Shown: one piece after another, positions 19,486 through 27,842 of the stretch
How positions within the stretch are numbered: the first letter of the stretch is position 1
How the letters are laid out: every line of letters starts with the position of its first letter
Notes under the pieces: model-generated
Seen by the model: only the letters and a program-made list of their open reading frames with translations
What the model was told of the DNA's origin: nothing
Database searches by the model: none
Translations under genes and position numbers: made by a program
Assembly: GCA_938001865.1 (NCBI GenBank)
Contig: CALLAW010000007.1
Span: 1 to 63,564, forward strand
Reading direction: 5' to 3'
DNA length: 63,564 nucleotides
DNA from: an uncultured Saprospiraceae bacterium
Lineage (GTDB): Bacteria > Bacteroidota > Bacteroidia > Chitinophagales > Saprospiraceae

Positions 19486-19830
19486 ATGAATCGAACAGAG
19501 ATCGAAAACCTCTACACCAAGCTCATTGAGACCATCCCTGATATCCAGCGCAAAGGAAAGACAATGCCATACACGTCAATCAATGGTCATATGTTTTCCT
19601 TCTTGAGTAAGGAAGGTAAGATTGGATTGAGATTGTCGCCTGAGGATCGCAATGCAATAATGTCAAAGTATCATGCTCCTCTCATGATGCAACATGATAG
19701 AGTGATGAAGGAATATGTAGAAATACCTGACAACTTACTCGATCAAACATCTACCCTTGCAGACTACCTCCAGAAGAGTCTTGATTATGTATCAACTCTC
19801 AAACCAAAACCTACCAAGAAAAAAAAATAA
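19486..19830 (+). CDS. TfoX N-terminal/YjbR-like small protein
   Basis: A 114-aa cytoplasmic protein. The core MPYTSINGHMFSFLSKEGKIGLRLSPEDR followed by MKEYVEIPDNLL resembles the TfoX N-terminal/MmcQ-YjbR group of small alpha-beta proteins. The C-terminus is very lysine-rich (KPKPTKKKK). It is the first gene of a pair with the DUF1801 gene 14 nt downstream; both families are small, single-domain and of unclear biochemical role, and they often travel together in Bacteroidota (my recollection, not checked). It is not evidence of natural competence on its own. Confidence 0.65.
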   Translation: MNRTEIENLYTKLIETIPDIQRKGKTMPYTSINGHMFSFLSKEGKIGLRLSPEDRNAIMSKYHAPLMMQHDRVMKEYVEIPDNLLDQTSTLADYLQKSLDYVSTLKPKPTKKKK

Positions 19831-19844
19831 GCTAAATCAGCACC

Positions 19845-20216
19845 ATGACAAAAGCCAAAACTGTCGAAGATTATATCTCAAAGTCACCAGAAGCGGCACA
19901 AGCAATACTGAATGAATTACGAGCTTTGATCCTAGCCACAGTCCCAGATGTAGTAGAGAGGATTGCTTGGAATGTCCCTAACTATACTTTGCATGGAGTA
20001 CTCACAGGTTTTGCGGTATACTCTCAGCATGTGAGCCTTGGATTTAGCGAAGGCGGACTCAGCACTGAAGAGAAACAACGCTTTGAATCCAAAGGCTACA
20101 AAACAGGAAAGGGAACTGTTCAAATCAAATTCAATCAAGCCGTGCCGACAAATGAGATTGTGAGCACACTCATCTCTCATGCGCTATTGAACAAGGAAAA
20201 AACAACAAAAAGCTAA
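19845..20216 (+). CDS. DUF1801 family protein
   Basis: A 123-aa cytoplasmic protein. The opening TVEDYISKSPEAAQAILNELRALILATVPDVVERIAWNVPNY is the DUF1801 (YdhG/iron-chaperone-like) signature, followed by GFAVYSQHVSLGFSEGG and the KGTVQIKFNQAVP strand. Family members fold like frataxin-related or YdhG proteins; the function here is unknown. It is the second gene of a two-gene unit with the TfoX-like gene (14-nt gap) and ends about 150 bp before a convergent T9SS gene. No hairpin terminator is obvious after it. Confidence 0.8.
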   Translation: MTKAKTVEDYISKSPEAAQAILNELRALILATVPDVVERIAWNVPNYTLHGVLTGFAVYSQHVSLGFSEGGLSTEEKQRFESKGYKTGKGTVQIKFNQAVPTNEIVSTLISHALLNKEKTTKS

Positions 20217-20369
20217 TAACCTAATCTCTGAATAAAGAGGATTTTGACTGCAGCATGTCTTTGTGAAACCCTCGATGCAAACTCTCTCTTACAAACCTGT
20301 ACAACACAAACAGAATCGACAATCTGAGCTGCGACGAATCCAATAAGTACTCCTACCTTGCTATCGCTG

Positions 20370-21260
20370 CTAGTCAAAGATTACTCGCTGTGTCATTTGG
20401 CTACGACCATCAGATATGGTGATCAAGTATACACCTCTCTTCGTAAAGATATCCGCTGACAACTCCACAGAGTGCTCACCAGCTGTATACTTTGCGGTAT
20501 TCTGGCTCACTTCTCTACCCAATAGATCACTAACTACCAGTCTGATATTACTCGTTTGCGAAAGCGTAAAACTTATCTGAGTAGAAGCCTCAAATGGATT
20601 TGGAGAAATCCCAATATCGAAAGAAGTCGTAACCTCTGTATTACTTGTCACTGCAGCTCCACAGCCAAGAGAGCTGACATCACCAATCTTCACTCCCGTA
20701 AAGTTCCGATCAAAGAGATCTCCATTCATCGACTCAAAACTCTGTGTAAACTCCGCTTCAAATGCATTGTCCAGTGTCAGTGAATCGAGATTAGAAATAT
20801 ATTTCCAACTTGTAGAATTTTGAAATTGAAGTATTTCCTGCAAGATGAGTTTTTCAAGTTCGACGTTATCTAGTGCAGATATCGACTGCGTAGTATTGAC
20901 GTCAGCTGATATCTGTTCAAGTGGGGAAGTAAATGACTCAACTCCCAAGATGTGCCTCTCGATTAATACCTGATCAAATGTACTGACACCATTGAGATAA
21001 TCATTGGGACTAGTAGGTGAGACGACACCTGACTTGCCAGCGTCAATACACAATGTATAGAATCCAAATCCATCAGTCACACCTGTATCAAACACTTCGG
21101 CAGGGTTGACTGCAGTAATACTTAGATTACTAATCGGATCGCCGCAGGCATCTACGACTTGTCCAGTGATAGAGAATTGGCCAGTATCACAGAGTGATTG
21201 ACCAATCAGACTTGATGTCGTAAAAATCGCCAAACTGAGGGAGAGCAATACACTTTTCAT
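20370..21260 (-). CDS. Exported dockerin-like T9SS protein
   Basis: A 296-aa exported protein. The ATG at 21260 (MKSVLLSLSLAIFTTSSLIGQ) is used because it gives a signal peptide; a longer frame from 21341 does not. Order: carboxypeptidase-regulatory-like beta domain (FSITGQVVDACGDPISNLSIT), then a dockerin-like pair of helices (DYLNGVSTFDQVLIERHILG; ADVNTTQSISALDNVELEKLIL) with Asp/Asn/Ser at calcium positions, and a type A sorting domain (ISPNPFEASTQISF to the end). Here the sorting motif is SPNP in place of YPNP. This layout is typical of Saprospiraceae exported proteins. The function is unknown; it may be a structural or cohesive surface component. Confidence 0.82.
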   Translation of the reverse strand: MKSVLLSLSLAIFTTSSLIGQSLCDTGQFSITGQVVDACGDPISNLSITAVNPAEVFDTGVTDGFGFYTLCIDAGKSGVVSPTSPNDYLNGVSTFDQVLIERHILGVESFTSPLEQISADVNTTQSISALDNVELEKLILQEILQFQNSTSWKYISNLDSLTLDNAFEAEFTQSFESMNGDLFDRNFTGVKIGDVSSLGCGAAVTSNTEVTTSFDIGISPNPFEASTQISFTLSQTSNIRLVVSDLLGREVSQNTAKYTAGEHSVELSADIFTKRGVYLITISDGRSQMTQRVIFD

Positions 21261-21391
21261 ATTGTTGTTATTATCTATTATTGTGACTGATATCTTGGAT
21301 ACCATGTCAGTATCACTCATCACAAGAGAGTGCTGCCTCAAAGTTAAACTATTTTAGAAAGGGTGAAAAATTCGAAATTCTAACCTGACAT

Positions 21392-21422
21392 TTTGGTCTC
21401 ATTTTCAAACAATGTACATTTG
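21392..21422 (+). promoter_or_regulatory. Promoter of the superoxide dismutase gene
   Basis: TTTG (21392-21395) and TACATTTG (21415-21422) with a 19-nt spacer fit the Bacteroidota sigma-ABfrI/SigA consensus exactly. Transcription would start near 21429, giving a leader of about 87 nt. A perfect 12-bp palindrome (GATCAGCTGATC, 21454-21465) lies in that leader. Confidence 0.75.
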
Positions 21423-21515
21423 CTTACGTTATGATGCATGTAGAGGGGCAGGTGATCAGCTGATCTACAGTACATCAAATACTTTAAAATTACAAAACAA
21501 CAAAAAAAGAGAAAC

Positions 21516-22127
21516 ATGGCATTTACACTACCAGAACTCGGCTACGCATATGATGCACTGGAGCCGCATATGGATGCTCGTACGATGGAGATCCACCATA
21601 CTAAGCACCATAACGGATACACCAATAAGCTCAATGCAGCTATCGAAGGGACAGACCTCGATGGCAAATCTATTGAGGACATCCTTACTGGATTAGATAT
21701 GACTAATACTGCAGTCAGGAATAACGGTGGAGGTTATTACAATCACAACCAATTCTGGACAGCAATGAATCCCAACGACAGAGGAAGACTCTCTGGACCA
21801 CTCTTGGATGCTATCAATGCTGCATATGGCAGCAAAGATGGATTTGTCGAAGCATTCTCTAAGGCTGCTGGTACAAGATTTGGATCTGGATGGGCATGGC
21901 TCTGTGTGCATGATGGCGGCAAGGTAGAGGTATGCTCTACGCCTAACCAAGATAATCCTCTCATGCCTGGTGTTGGCTGTGGAGGTACGCCTATCTTAGG
22001 ATTGGACGTATGGGAACATGCATACTATCTCAACTACCAGAATAGAAGACCAGACTATGTGAAGGCATTCTTCAATGTCATCAACTGGAACGAAGTAGAG
22101 AAGAGATACGAAGCTGCGACTAAATAA
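21516..22127 (+). CDS. sodA: Superoxide dismutase, Fe/Mn family (Mn-type signatures)
   Basis: A 203-aa cytoplasmic enzyme converting superoxide to peroxide and oxygen. Metal ligands are all present: H27 (MEIHHTKHH), H77 (YYNHNQFW), D164 and H168 ([10 protein letters not shown]). Gly residues at 71-73 and Gln145 (TPNQDNP) match the Mn-type pattern; iron enzymes carry a Gln at the earlier site. Metal choice still needs assay, since cambialistic forms exist. One oddity: the usual GGGHxNH reads GGGYYNH, with Tyr74 in place of the His that is not a ligand. No signal peptide. It has its own promoter and ends at a strong bidirectional terminator. The alternative symbol sodB is equally used in this phylum. 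Confidence 0.96.
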   Translation: MAFTLPELGYAYDALEPHMDARTMEIHHTKHHNGYTNKLNAAIEGTDLDGKSIEDILTGLDMTNTAVRNNGGGYYNHNQFWTAMNPNDRGRLSGPLLDAINAAYGSKDGFVEAFSKAAGTRFGSGWAWLCVHDGGKVEVCSTPNQDNPLMPGVGCGGTPILGLDVWEHAYYLNYQNRRPDYVKAFFNVINWNEVEKRYEAATK

Positions 22128-22167
22128 CCATGCTTAGAGCATCCGAGTAATACTCTATTGCAAATAT

Positions 22168-22204
22168 AAAATGGAGGCTGTCTTTATGAGACAGCCTCCA
22201 TTTT
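22168..22204. terminator. Bidirectional intrinsic terminator between sod and the convergent nuclease gene
   Basis: A perfect 16-bp stem (22168-22183 with 22189-22204) and a 5-nt loop TTATG. The outer arms are AAAA and TTTT, so it can end transcripts on both strands. It sits about 40 nt after sod and about 55 nt after the convergent gene. Confidence 0.9.
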
Positions 22205-22257
22205 AATATTTTAGTACTTACTGAGATGGTGAAGACCGATCTCAGGTGTATCTAAGA

Positions 22258-23664
22258 TCAAGAGAGAGTATATTCATCGCCTAAGTCTGGGATCACGATC
22301 TCTTTGAAATCTTTTTGCTCTAAGTACTGCTTGAACATCTGCTGTGTGTCGTACTCTCCATGTACGAGGAATATCTTTTTGCATTTTTCCTTTTGATTCT
22401 CAAGGAATGTCGCCATCTCTCGCTTATCTCCGTGTGCTGAGAATGAGTCCATTAGCTTGATATTAGCCTTGACATCTAGTCTATCTCCGAATATCGTAAT
22501 CTGCTTATTACCGTTACGGAGTTGTCCTCCAGGAGTCTCTGGACTACAATATCCTACGATCAAGAATGTGTTATCTGGATTCTGGATATTGTTATAAAGG
22601 TGATGCTTCACTCTACCGGCATTCATCATCCCTGCTGAGCTGATGATAATCATTGGTTCCTTCATATCATTGAGAGCTTTACTGTCATTGACGTGTTTGA
22701 CATAAGTCAAATCAGCGAAGCCAAAAGGGTTGTTATCCTTATCGAGATAGTCGATGAGAGTATCATCGTAGCACTCTGGATGAGCAAGGTATACTGATGT
22801 CGCATTTACCGCGAGTGGGCTATCGACATACACAGGGATCTTAGGGAGCTTACCTGCTGTCTCCAATTTGTCCAACATATAGACGATCTCCTGAGTCCTC
22901 CCTACCGAGAATGCAGGTATAATCAACTTACCCTTCTTCTTGATACAAGTCTCTTTGATGATATCTAGGAATCTGCTAGATTGCTCTGGATTGGACTCAT
23001 GCGTACGATTGCCATAAGTCGATTCGCAGATGATATAGTCCATCTCTGGCATTGGTAGCGGATCTTTCAGTATGGGTCTCTCTGGTCTGCCAATATCTCC
23101 GGTAAATCCGAAGTGAATGTATTTTTTACCTTCTTTGATTCTGAGACTTACTGAGGCACTTCCTAGGATATGCCCAGCATCATGGTACCTTACTTCTACC
23201 ATTGGATGGATTTTGAACCACTTTTCATAACCATGACTTTCAAAGTTATTCATGGTCTTCGGCACATCGTTAGTCGTGTAGAGTGGTCGTCTGAGCTGTC
23301 CACCTTTCTTCTTCTTGAGGAGTTTGCGATTGTAATAATCTACATCCTTCTCTTGAATATGAGCACTATCTAGGAGCATGATGGCACAGAGACTCCTGGT
23401 AGCATGTGTCGAGTGGATCGGTCCATCGAATCCATCCTTGACTAGCTGAGGCAGTCTACCTGTATGATCGATATGTGCATGACTCAGCACGACACAATCT
23501 ACATCCTTTGGATCAAAGGCCCATCGGTTGTTAAAGTCCCAAACTTCCTTACCTCGTCCTTGATTGAGTCCACAATCTAAGAGGATCTTGAATCCATCCA
23601 AGAGTGTGATCAAGTGAGCACTACCTGTAACTGTACGAGCTGCTCCACAAAATTTTATCTGCAT
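22258..23664 (-). CDS. Beta-CASP metallo-beta-lactamase-fold RNA nuclease
   Basis: A 468-aa cytoplasmic protein of the YSH1/CPSF73-like group. The zinc motif HxHxDH is at 62-67 (HAHIDH), the next histidine in YHDAGHILGSA, and the aspartate in FGFTGDIGRPERPIL. The beta-CASP cap carries CESTYGNRTH, IPAFSVGRTQEIVYML and PIIISSAGMMNAGRVKHHL, and the C-terminal histidine motif is SAHGDKREM. All catalytic positions are present. Family knowledge: such enzymes cleave RNA and take part in RNA maturation or decay. The gene is monocistronic, convergent with sod and divergent from the propeller protein gene. Confidence 0.93.
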   Translation of the reverse strand: MQIKFCGAARTVTGSAHLITLLDGFKILLDCGLNQGRGKEVWDFNNRWAFDPKDVDCVVLSHAHIDHTGRLPQLVKDGFDGPIHSTHATRSLCAIMLLDSAHIQEKDVDYYNRKLLKKKKGGQLRRPLYTTNDVPKTMNNFESHGYEKWFKIHPMVEVRYHDAGHILGSASVSLRIKEGKKYIHFGFTGDIGRPERPILKDPLPMPEMDYIICESTYGNRTHESNPEQSSRFLDIIKETCIKKKGKLIIPAFSVGRTQEIVYMLDKLETAGKLPKIPVYVDSPLAVNATSVYLAHPECYDDTLIDYLDKDNNPFGFADLTYVKHVNDSKALNDMKEPMIIISSAGMMNAGRVKHHLYNNIQNPDNTFLIVGYCSPETPGGQLRNGNKQITIFGDRLDVKANIKLMDSFSAHGDKREMATFLENQKEKCKKIFLVHGEYDTQQMFKQYLEQKDFKEIVIPDLGDEYTLS

Positions 23665-24027
23665 ATCTCTATATTGAGTTATTGTCTAACTGTAATGTAT
23701 CATTTAATTATAAGACTCCGAAGATAGGCAATTCGATAGAACTGATGAGCAACATGTGACTGGAGATCACATCTCTCAGACTAGAAGGAGAGCGATAGAA
23801 TCGGTCTTAGATGAATCATACATCTATCAGATGCGATCGACACTCTCGGAAGAGCCTCAGCGGATAATGGTCTGTCGATCAATGTGGATACAATCTAGAG
23901 ATCAAGTAATCAAGACATCTCGACATACTTATACGAGTAATGATCGCTGCTGCTAAACATCCCAATAATGTGTGATAAATACCATCAATATGATCATATT
24001 CCGCAAAGTGATAGTTACATTTGCGAG
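23665..24027. other. Divergent intergenic region
   Basis: About 360 bp between the start of the nuclease gene (minus) and the propeller gene (plus). An open frame of 66 codons at 23756-23956 has no signal peptide, conserved look or start context, so I do not call it. It should hold both promoters. Confidence 0.4.
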
Positions 24028-26097
24028 ATGGAAGGTAAGCGATTACATGCACTGATAATACTCCTACTGGGCTGTATGGTGACATCTCTCTCTGCCCAGT
24101 ATAGAGCTCAATCGACGCTGATTGATGAGCCAGTATACCATCTCTATAGCTCTGATCTCTATCCATGTCTAGCCCTATCTAATACCCATCTCTACAAGAT
24201 CTTTGGTACGACTGTAGTCAAATGTGAACTCCCTACCCAACTCAACTTGACAGGAGACGAGCATACCGTCCTTGTCCCTGGGGACAAAGAGATCCTACTT
24301 ACCAAATCAAACGGTGGTGTATTGATCATCAACTTTGCCGATCCTAAGGCAGTACAACTCAGCGAAGGTTGGGACCAAATCCAACTGAGGACCATAAACT
24401 TTGACAAGAGTAGCCACTACCTCTACAGTGACGATGAAGGCGTCCATCGTAAGCGATTCCGTAACCCACCACATCGGATACTCCAAGGAGATTATATCAT
24501 CACATCAAGTGCTCCGACTGACAATAAGGGCAACTTCGTATTCGCAGACCTCAATGATGGTCTCTATGGCACCTATGGTGATAGCATAGCCAATATCTAC
24601 TCAGTCAGAGGCGTGACTGCAGTGGACTTCATCGATCAGACTATCTATATGAATCATAGCGGTGCAGTCAAGAAGCTCTCAAAGAAGGGCGGTATGAGGC
24701 TATTAGCAACACTCCCTGACAAGTACAAATCTGCATCACATCTCTACTATGACAATGACTACAATGTATGGATTCAAGATAAAGAACTCTTCGCCTATAA
24801 TCTCACAGATGACAAGCTCTACACTGTAGAGTACGACCAAGAAGATATCATCACGTATGATGCTCAGACATCCTCAGGTGTCACTTATATCGCCACAAGC
24901 AGTGGTCTCTACACATTCCAGAGGACACTTGATAAGATTATCCATAAGAAGAGTCAGTATGGCTTACCTCTCATTTACGCAAGTGGCAATACGAATGTAC
25001 TCGTAGATAACGGAGATCTCTACACTCTCCAGAAGACTCGATCACAACAACTCTCTACCAATACCAAGGTCAAGTACCCAGTCAAAGGAAGCGATGATTG
25101 GTGGCTCAAGCTGGATGACAAGCTACTCAAGGTAAATGACCGATCAACTCCACCAATCCAATCACCAAGTGACACTGTCAATGTCATCAGCAATCTCGAT
25201 CCTACGACCTATGCTATAGGCACTACAGAAGGTATCTATATCCAGAGCAGTCTAGAGCCAAACCCCAGGCTCCATACTCTCAGAGATACCACGATCAATG
25301 ACCTCTTACCTACCAATCAACAGACGCTGCTCAGTGGATCTCCATATGGCATACAGACTACAGATATCATCAGAGGGAAGAGTACATTGCTCGGCGATGA
25401 TACCTCCTGCTCCACACAGACACTCCACCTCCACCAGACAGATACACTCGCAGTATGTAGGGAGACAATCAAGATCATGAGAGCTGATACGGTGATCGTT
25501 ATCGATGCTAAGAATGACCTACATATCAGTGCCATCTTGGATATCGAATTTATCAATAACGATCTCTACATCCTCGCCAATAATCAACTCCTCAAAGGTG
25601 ATTATACAGAACTCTCAGAGGGTAACACTCTACCATCATTCATAAGATATCGGACATTTGACACCGATCGAGGATTAGTTACCTATCAGAATGGCCAACT
25701 CCTCATCGAAACCGAGTCTATCGTATCCATAGTCTCACCTAACAAGCTCGCAACACATCAGTTAGAACCCGAAAGAGAGCCTTCATTTACCTATGAGTAT
25801 CTTGATAATACCCTCAAGATATATGACCAGAAGAGCAGTGACCAATCTGCCATGAAGTATGTGGATGAAGACGGGGATTGGCAGATAGTCAAGGACAATA
25901 CTATCCCATTCAACTCACTCTCAGATGAAGGATTACAAGTCCAAAAGAAAAATCTCTATGGCGAATGGATCCCACTCAAGGTAAAACCTGTCAGTCTCAT
26001 GACTCCGCCCAAACAATCTAAACTAGGTTGGATACTTGTGTCGCTTGGACTACTGACCTTACTCTTGCTCTTCAAGTCAAAGTTTATTGAGGACTAA
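24028..26097 (+). CDS. Membrane-anchored periplasmic protein, propeller-like sensor ectodomain without an output domain
   Basis: A 689-aa protein. I start at ATG 24028 (MEGKRLHALIILLLGCMVTSLSAQ), which gives a signal peptide; the longer in-frame start at 23968 does not. The bulk (about 30-575) is a run of short beta repeats of two-component-regulator-propeller type (GTYGDSIANIYSVRGVTAVDF; SSGVTYIATSSGLYTF; PTTYAIGTTEGIYI; TTINDLLPTNQQTLLSGSPYGI). A Y_Y_Y-like beta-sandwich follows (FTYEYLDNTLKIYDQ, MKYVDEDGDWQI). The protein then ends in a single transmembrane helix (LGWILVSLGLLTLLLLFKSKF) and 3-5 residues. In hybrid sensor kinases this architecture continues into a kinase; here there is a stop instead. 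It is either a truncated relative or a stand-alone ectodomain working with a separate partner. Confidence 0.75.
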   Translation: MEGKRLHALIILLLGCMVTSLSAQYRAQSTLIDEPVYHLYSSDLYPCLALSNTHLYKIFGTTVVKCELPTQLNLTGDEHTVLVPGDKEILLTKSNGGVLIINFADPKAVQLSEGWDQIQLRTINFDKSSHYLYSDDEGVHRKRFRNPPHRILQGDYIITSSAPTDNKGNFVFADLNDGLYGTYGDSIANIYSVRGVTAVDFIDQTIYMNHSGAVKKLSKKGGMRLLATLPDKYKSASHLYYDNDYNVWIQDKELFAYNLTDDKLYTVEYDQEDIITYDAQTSSGVTYIATSSGLYTFQRTLDKIIHKKSQYGLPLIYASGNTNVLVDNGDLYTLQKTRSQQLSTNTKVKYPVKGSDDWWLKLDDKLLKVNDRSTPPIQSPSDTVNVISNLDPTTYAIGTTEGIYIQSSLEPNPRLHTLRDTTINDLLPTNQQTLLSGSPYGIQTTDIIRGKSTLLGDDTSCSTQTLHLHQTDTLAVCRETIKIMRADTVIVIDAKNDLHISAILDIEFINNDLYILANNQLLKGDYTELSEGNTLPSFIRYRTFDTDRGLVTYQNGQLLIETESIVSIVSPNKLATHQLEPEREPSFTYEYLDNTLKIYDQKSSDQSAMKYVDEDGDWQIVKDNTIPFNSLSDEGLQVQKKNLYGEWIPLKVKPVSLMTPPKQSKLGWILVSLGLLTLLLLFKSKFIED

Positions 26098-26207
26098 GTT
26101 TGAGTTTTTCATACTGTTAGTCTGTATTTAGAAAGAGATTTTCTATTTTGCGTAGCCTGTTTGACATTAATCAGTCAATACAGCATCACAAATAATCAAA
26201 ATTTAAT

Positions 26208-27782
26208 ATGGATTTAGACAAGAATGCAATATCACAAAGACAACTCTTTGGACATCCTGTAGGATTGTTCATTTTGTTTTTTACAGAGATGTGGGAGAGA
26301 TTTTCGTACTATGGTATGAGAGCCCTCTTGGTCCTCTACCTCATCAGTGAACTCTCAGGTACTAACCCTGGCCTTGGATGGTCCAAGGCGGAGGCGAGTA
26401 CATTATATGGGTGGTATACTATGCTTGTCTATATCACTCCTATCATAGGTGGTATCTTGGCAGATAAAATCTATGGATTCAGGAAGGCTATCTTGATCGG
26501 TGGTGTATTGATGACATTGGGTCATCTCTCTCTTGCTTTTCACCCCTTGCCATTTTTCTATCTAGGACTTGGATTACTCATATTGGGTAATGGACTCTTC
26601 AAGCCAAATATTTCTTCAATTGTAGGTCAATTGTATGCCGATGATAGCCCTAAGAAGGACTCTGGTTATACTATATTCTATCAGGGAATTAATGTTGGTG
26701 CATTTCTCGGGTCTATCCTATGTGGATACTTAGGTGAGACATACGGTTGGCACTATGGGTTTGGTCTTGCTGGAATCTTCATGCTCATAGGACTCATCCA
26801 ATTCAAACTCTCCGAAACAATATTTGGTGACATCGGAGGCAAGCCAATTGGAGGCAACCTCACAGAAAATCAAGATGTCATCGACTCCATAGAAGCAGCC
26901 AAAAATCAACCCCTCACTAAGGTTGAAAAAGATAGACTTGTGATCGTTGGTGTCCTTGCATTCTTCAGTATTTTCTTCTGGGCAGCCTTCGAGCAAGCTG
27001 GATCAAGTATGAATATCTTCGCATTAGAAAACACAGATCGAAGTTTGGCCGGCACTGGGATCTCAATATTCAAGTTAGTCAGTGCTATCCTGTCTTGCCT
27101 TCCTGTCGTGATATTGACATGGATCTGGCTCGGAGTGATGCGGACGCTAGGTAGCGACTTCTCGACACCAATGTTCTTTATGGGATTGAGTGTTGTCATC
27201 CTTTGGGGGATGATTGGGTATATGATCTACCAACAATTTTTTGATCCTAATCCAGAGGTGCCAGCTACTTGGTTCCAGAGTCTCAATGCCTTATTCATCT
27301 TTACCTTAGCACCACTCTTCTCGTGGATCTGGGAAAAGCTCTCTGGTACACGACTCAATCCCAACGGTATGCAAAAATTTGCAATTGGATTACTACTCCT
27401 AGGGATAGGATTTATTCCACTTGTGATCGGAGCATCGCAACTAGGAGGAGGTAACTCTACGATGAAGGTGAGCATGATCTTCTTAGTCTTAGCATACTTA
27501 CTTCATACGATGGGAGAGTTGTCATTATCTCCAGTTGGACTCTCATATGTCAATAAGCTTTCGCCAAAAAAACTCCTAGGGGTAATGTTTGGTATCTGGT
27601 TTTTTGCATCAGCGATGGGGAACAAACTGGCAGGATCATTCTCAAGTTACATGGAGCAGATAGCAGAGACTTCAAGCATGGCTGACTTCTTCCAAATCCT
27701 AGTTTATATCCCAATCATCGGTGGTATTATCTTATTTGCAATCAGCTTCCCTCTCAAGAAACTGATGCATGGTATAGAATAA
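26208..27782 (+). CDS. POT/PTR2 family proton-coupled oligopeptide transporter (first of a tandem pair)
   Basis: A 524-aa inner-membrane transporter of the major facilitator superfamily, importing di- and tripeptides with protons. The family ExxER motif is at 27-31 (FTEMWERFSYYGMRALL), followed by GGILADKIYGFRKAI and GNGLFKPNISSIVGQLY. About 12-14 transmembrane helices are seen, with a soluble loop near 205-235 and the PTR2 signature FYQGINVGAFLGSILCGYLGE. A second paralogue follows 60 nt downstream. A weak 6-bp hairpin with a T-tract (26129-26145) separates it from the propeller gene. It may feed on peptides released by the secreted M4 protease. Confidence 0.94.
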   Translation: MDLDKNAISQRQLFGHPVGLFILFFTEMWERFSYYGMRALLVLYLISELSGTNPGLGWSKAEASTLYGWYTMLVYITPIIGGILADKIYGFRKAILIGGVLMTLGHLSLAFHPLPFFYLGLGLLILGNGLFKPNISSIVGQLYADDSPKKDSGYTIFYQGINVGAFLGSILCGYLGETYGWHYGFGLAGIFMLIGLIQFKLSETIFGDIGGKPIGGNLTENQDVIDSIEAAKNQPLTKVEKDRLVIVGVLAFFSIFFWAAFEQAGSSMNIFALENTDRSLAGTGISIFKLVSAILSCLPVVILTWIWLGVMRTLGSDFSTPMFFMGLSVVILWGMIGYMIYQQFFDPNPEVPATWFQSLNALFIFTLAPLFSWIWEKLSGTRLNPNGMQKFAIGLLLLGIGFIPLVIGASQLGGGNSTMKVSMIFLVLAYLLHTMGELSLSPVGLSYVNKLSPKKLLGVMFGIWFFASAMGNKLAGSFSSYMEQIAETSSMADFFQILVYIPIIGGIILFAISFPLKKLMHGIE

Positions 27783-27842
27783 GCTAAGAAGATAAAAAAA
27801 TCAAAACTGCGAAAAATAATAACTTAACTACAATCAAAATTT

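Noticed and set aside
23756-23956. 66-codon frame in the divergent gap as a small gene
   Set aside because: No signal, no ribosome site, no recognisable composition; expected by chance at this length.
24016-24023. TACATTTG four bases before the propeller gene ATG, as a promoter
   Set aside because: Transcription would start at or after the ATG, and there is no -33 box; it lies in frame with an upstream extension and is probably chance.
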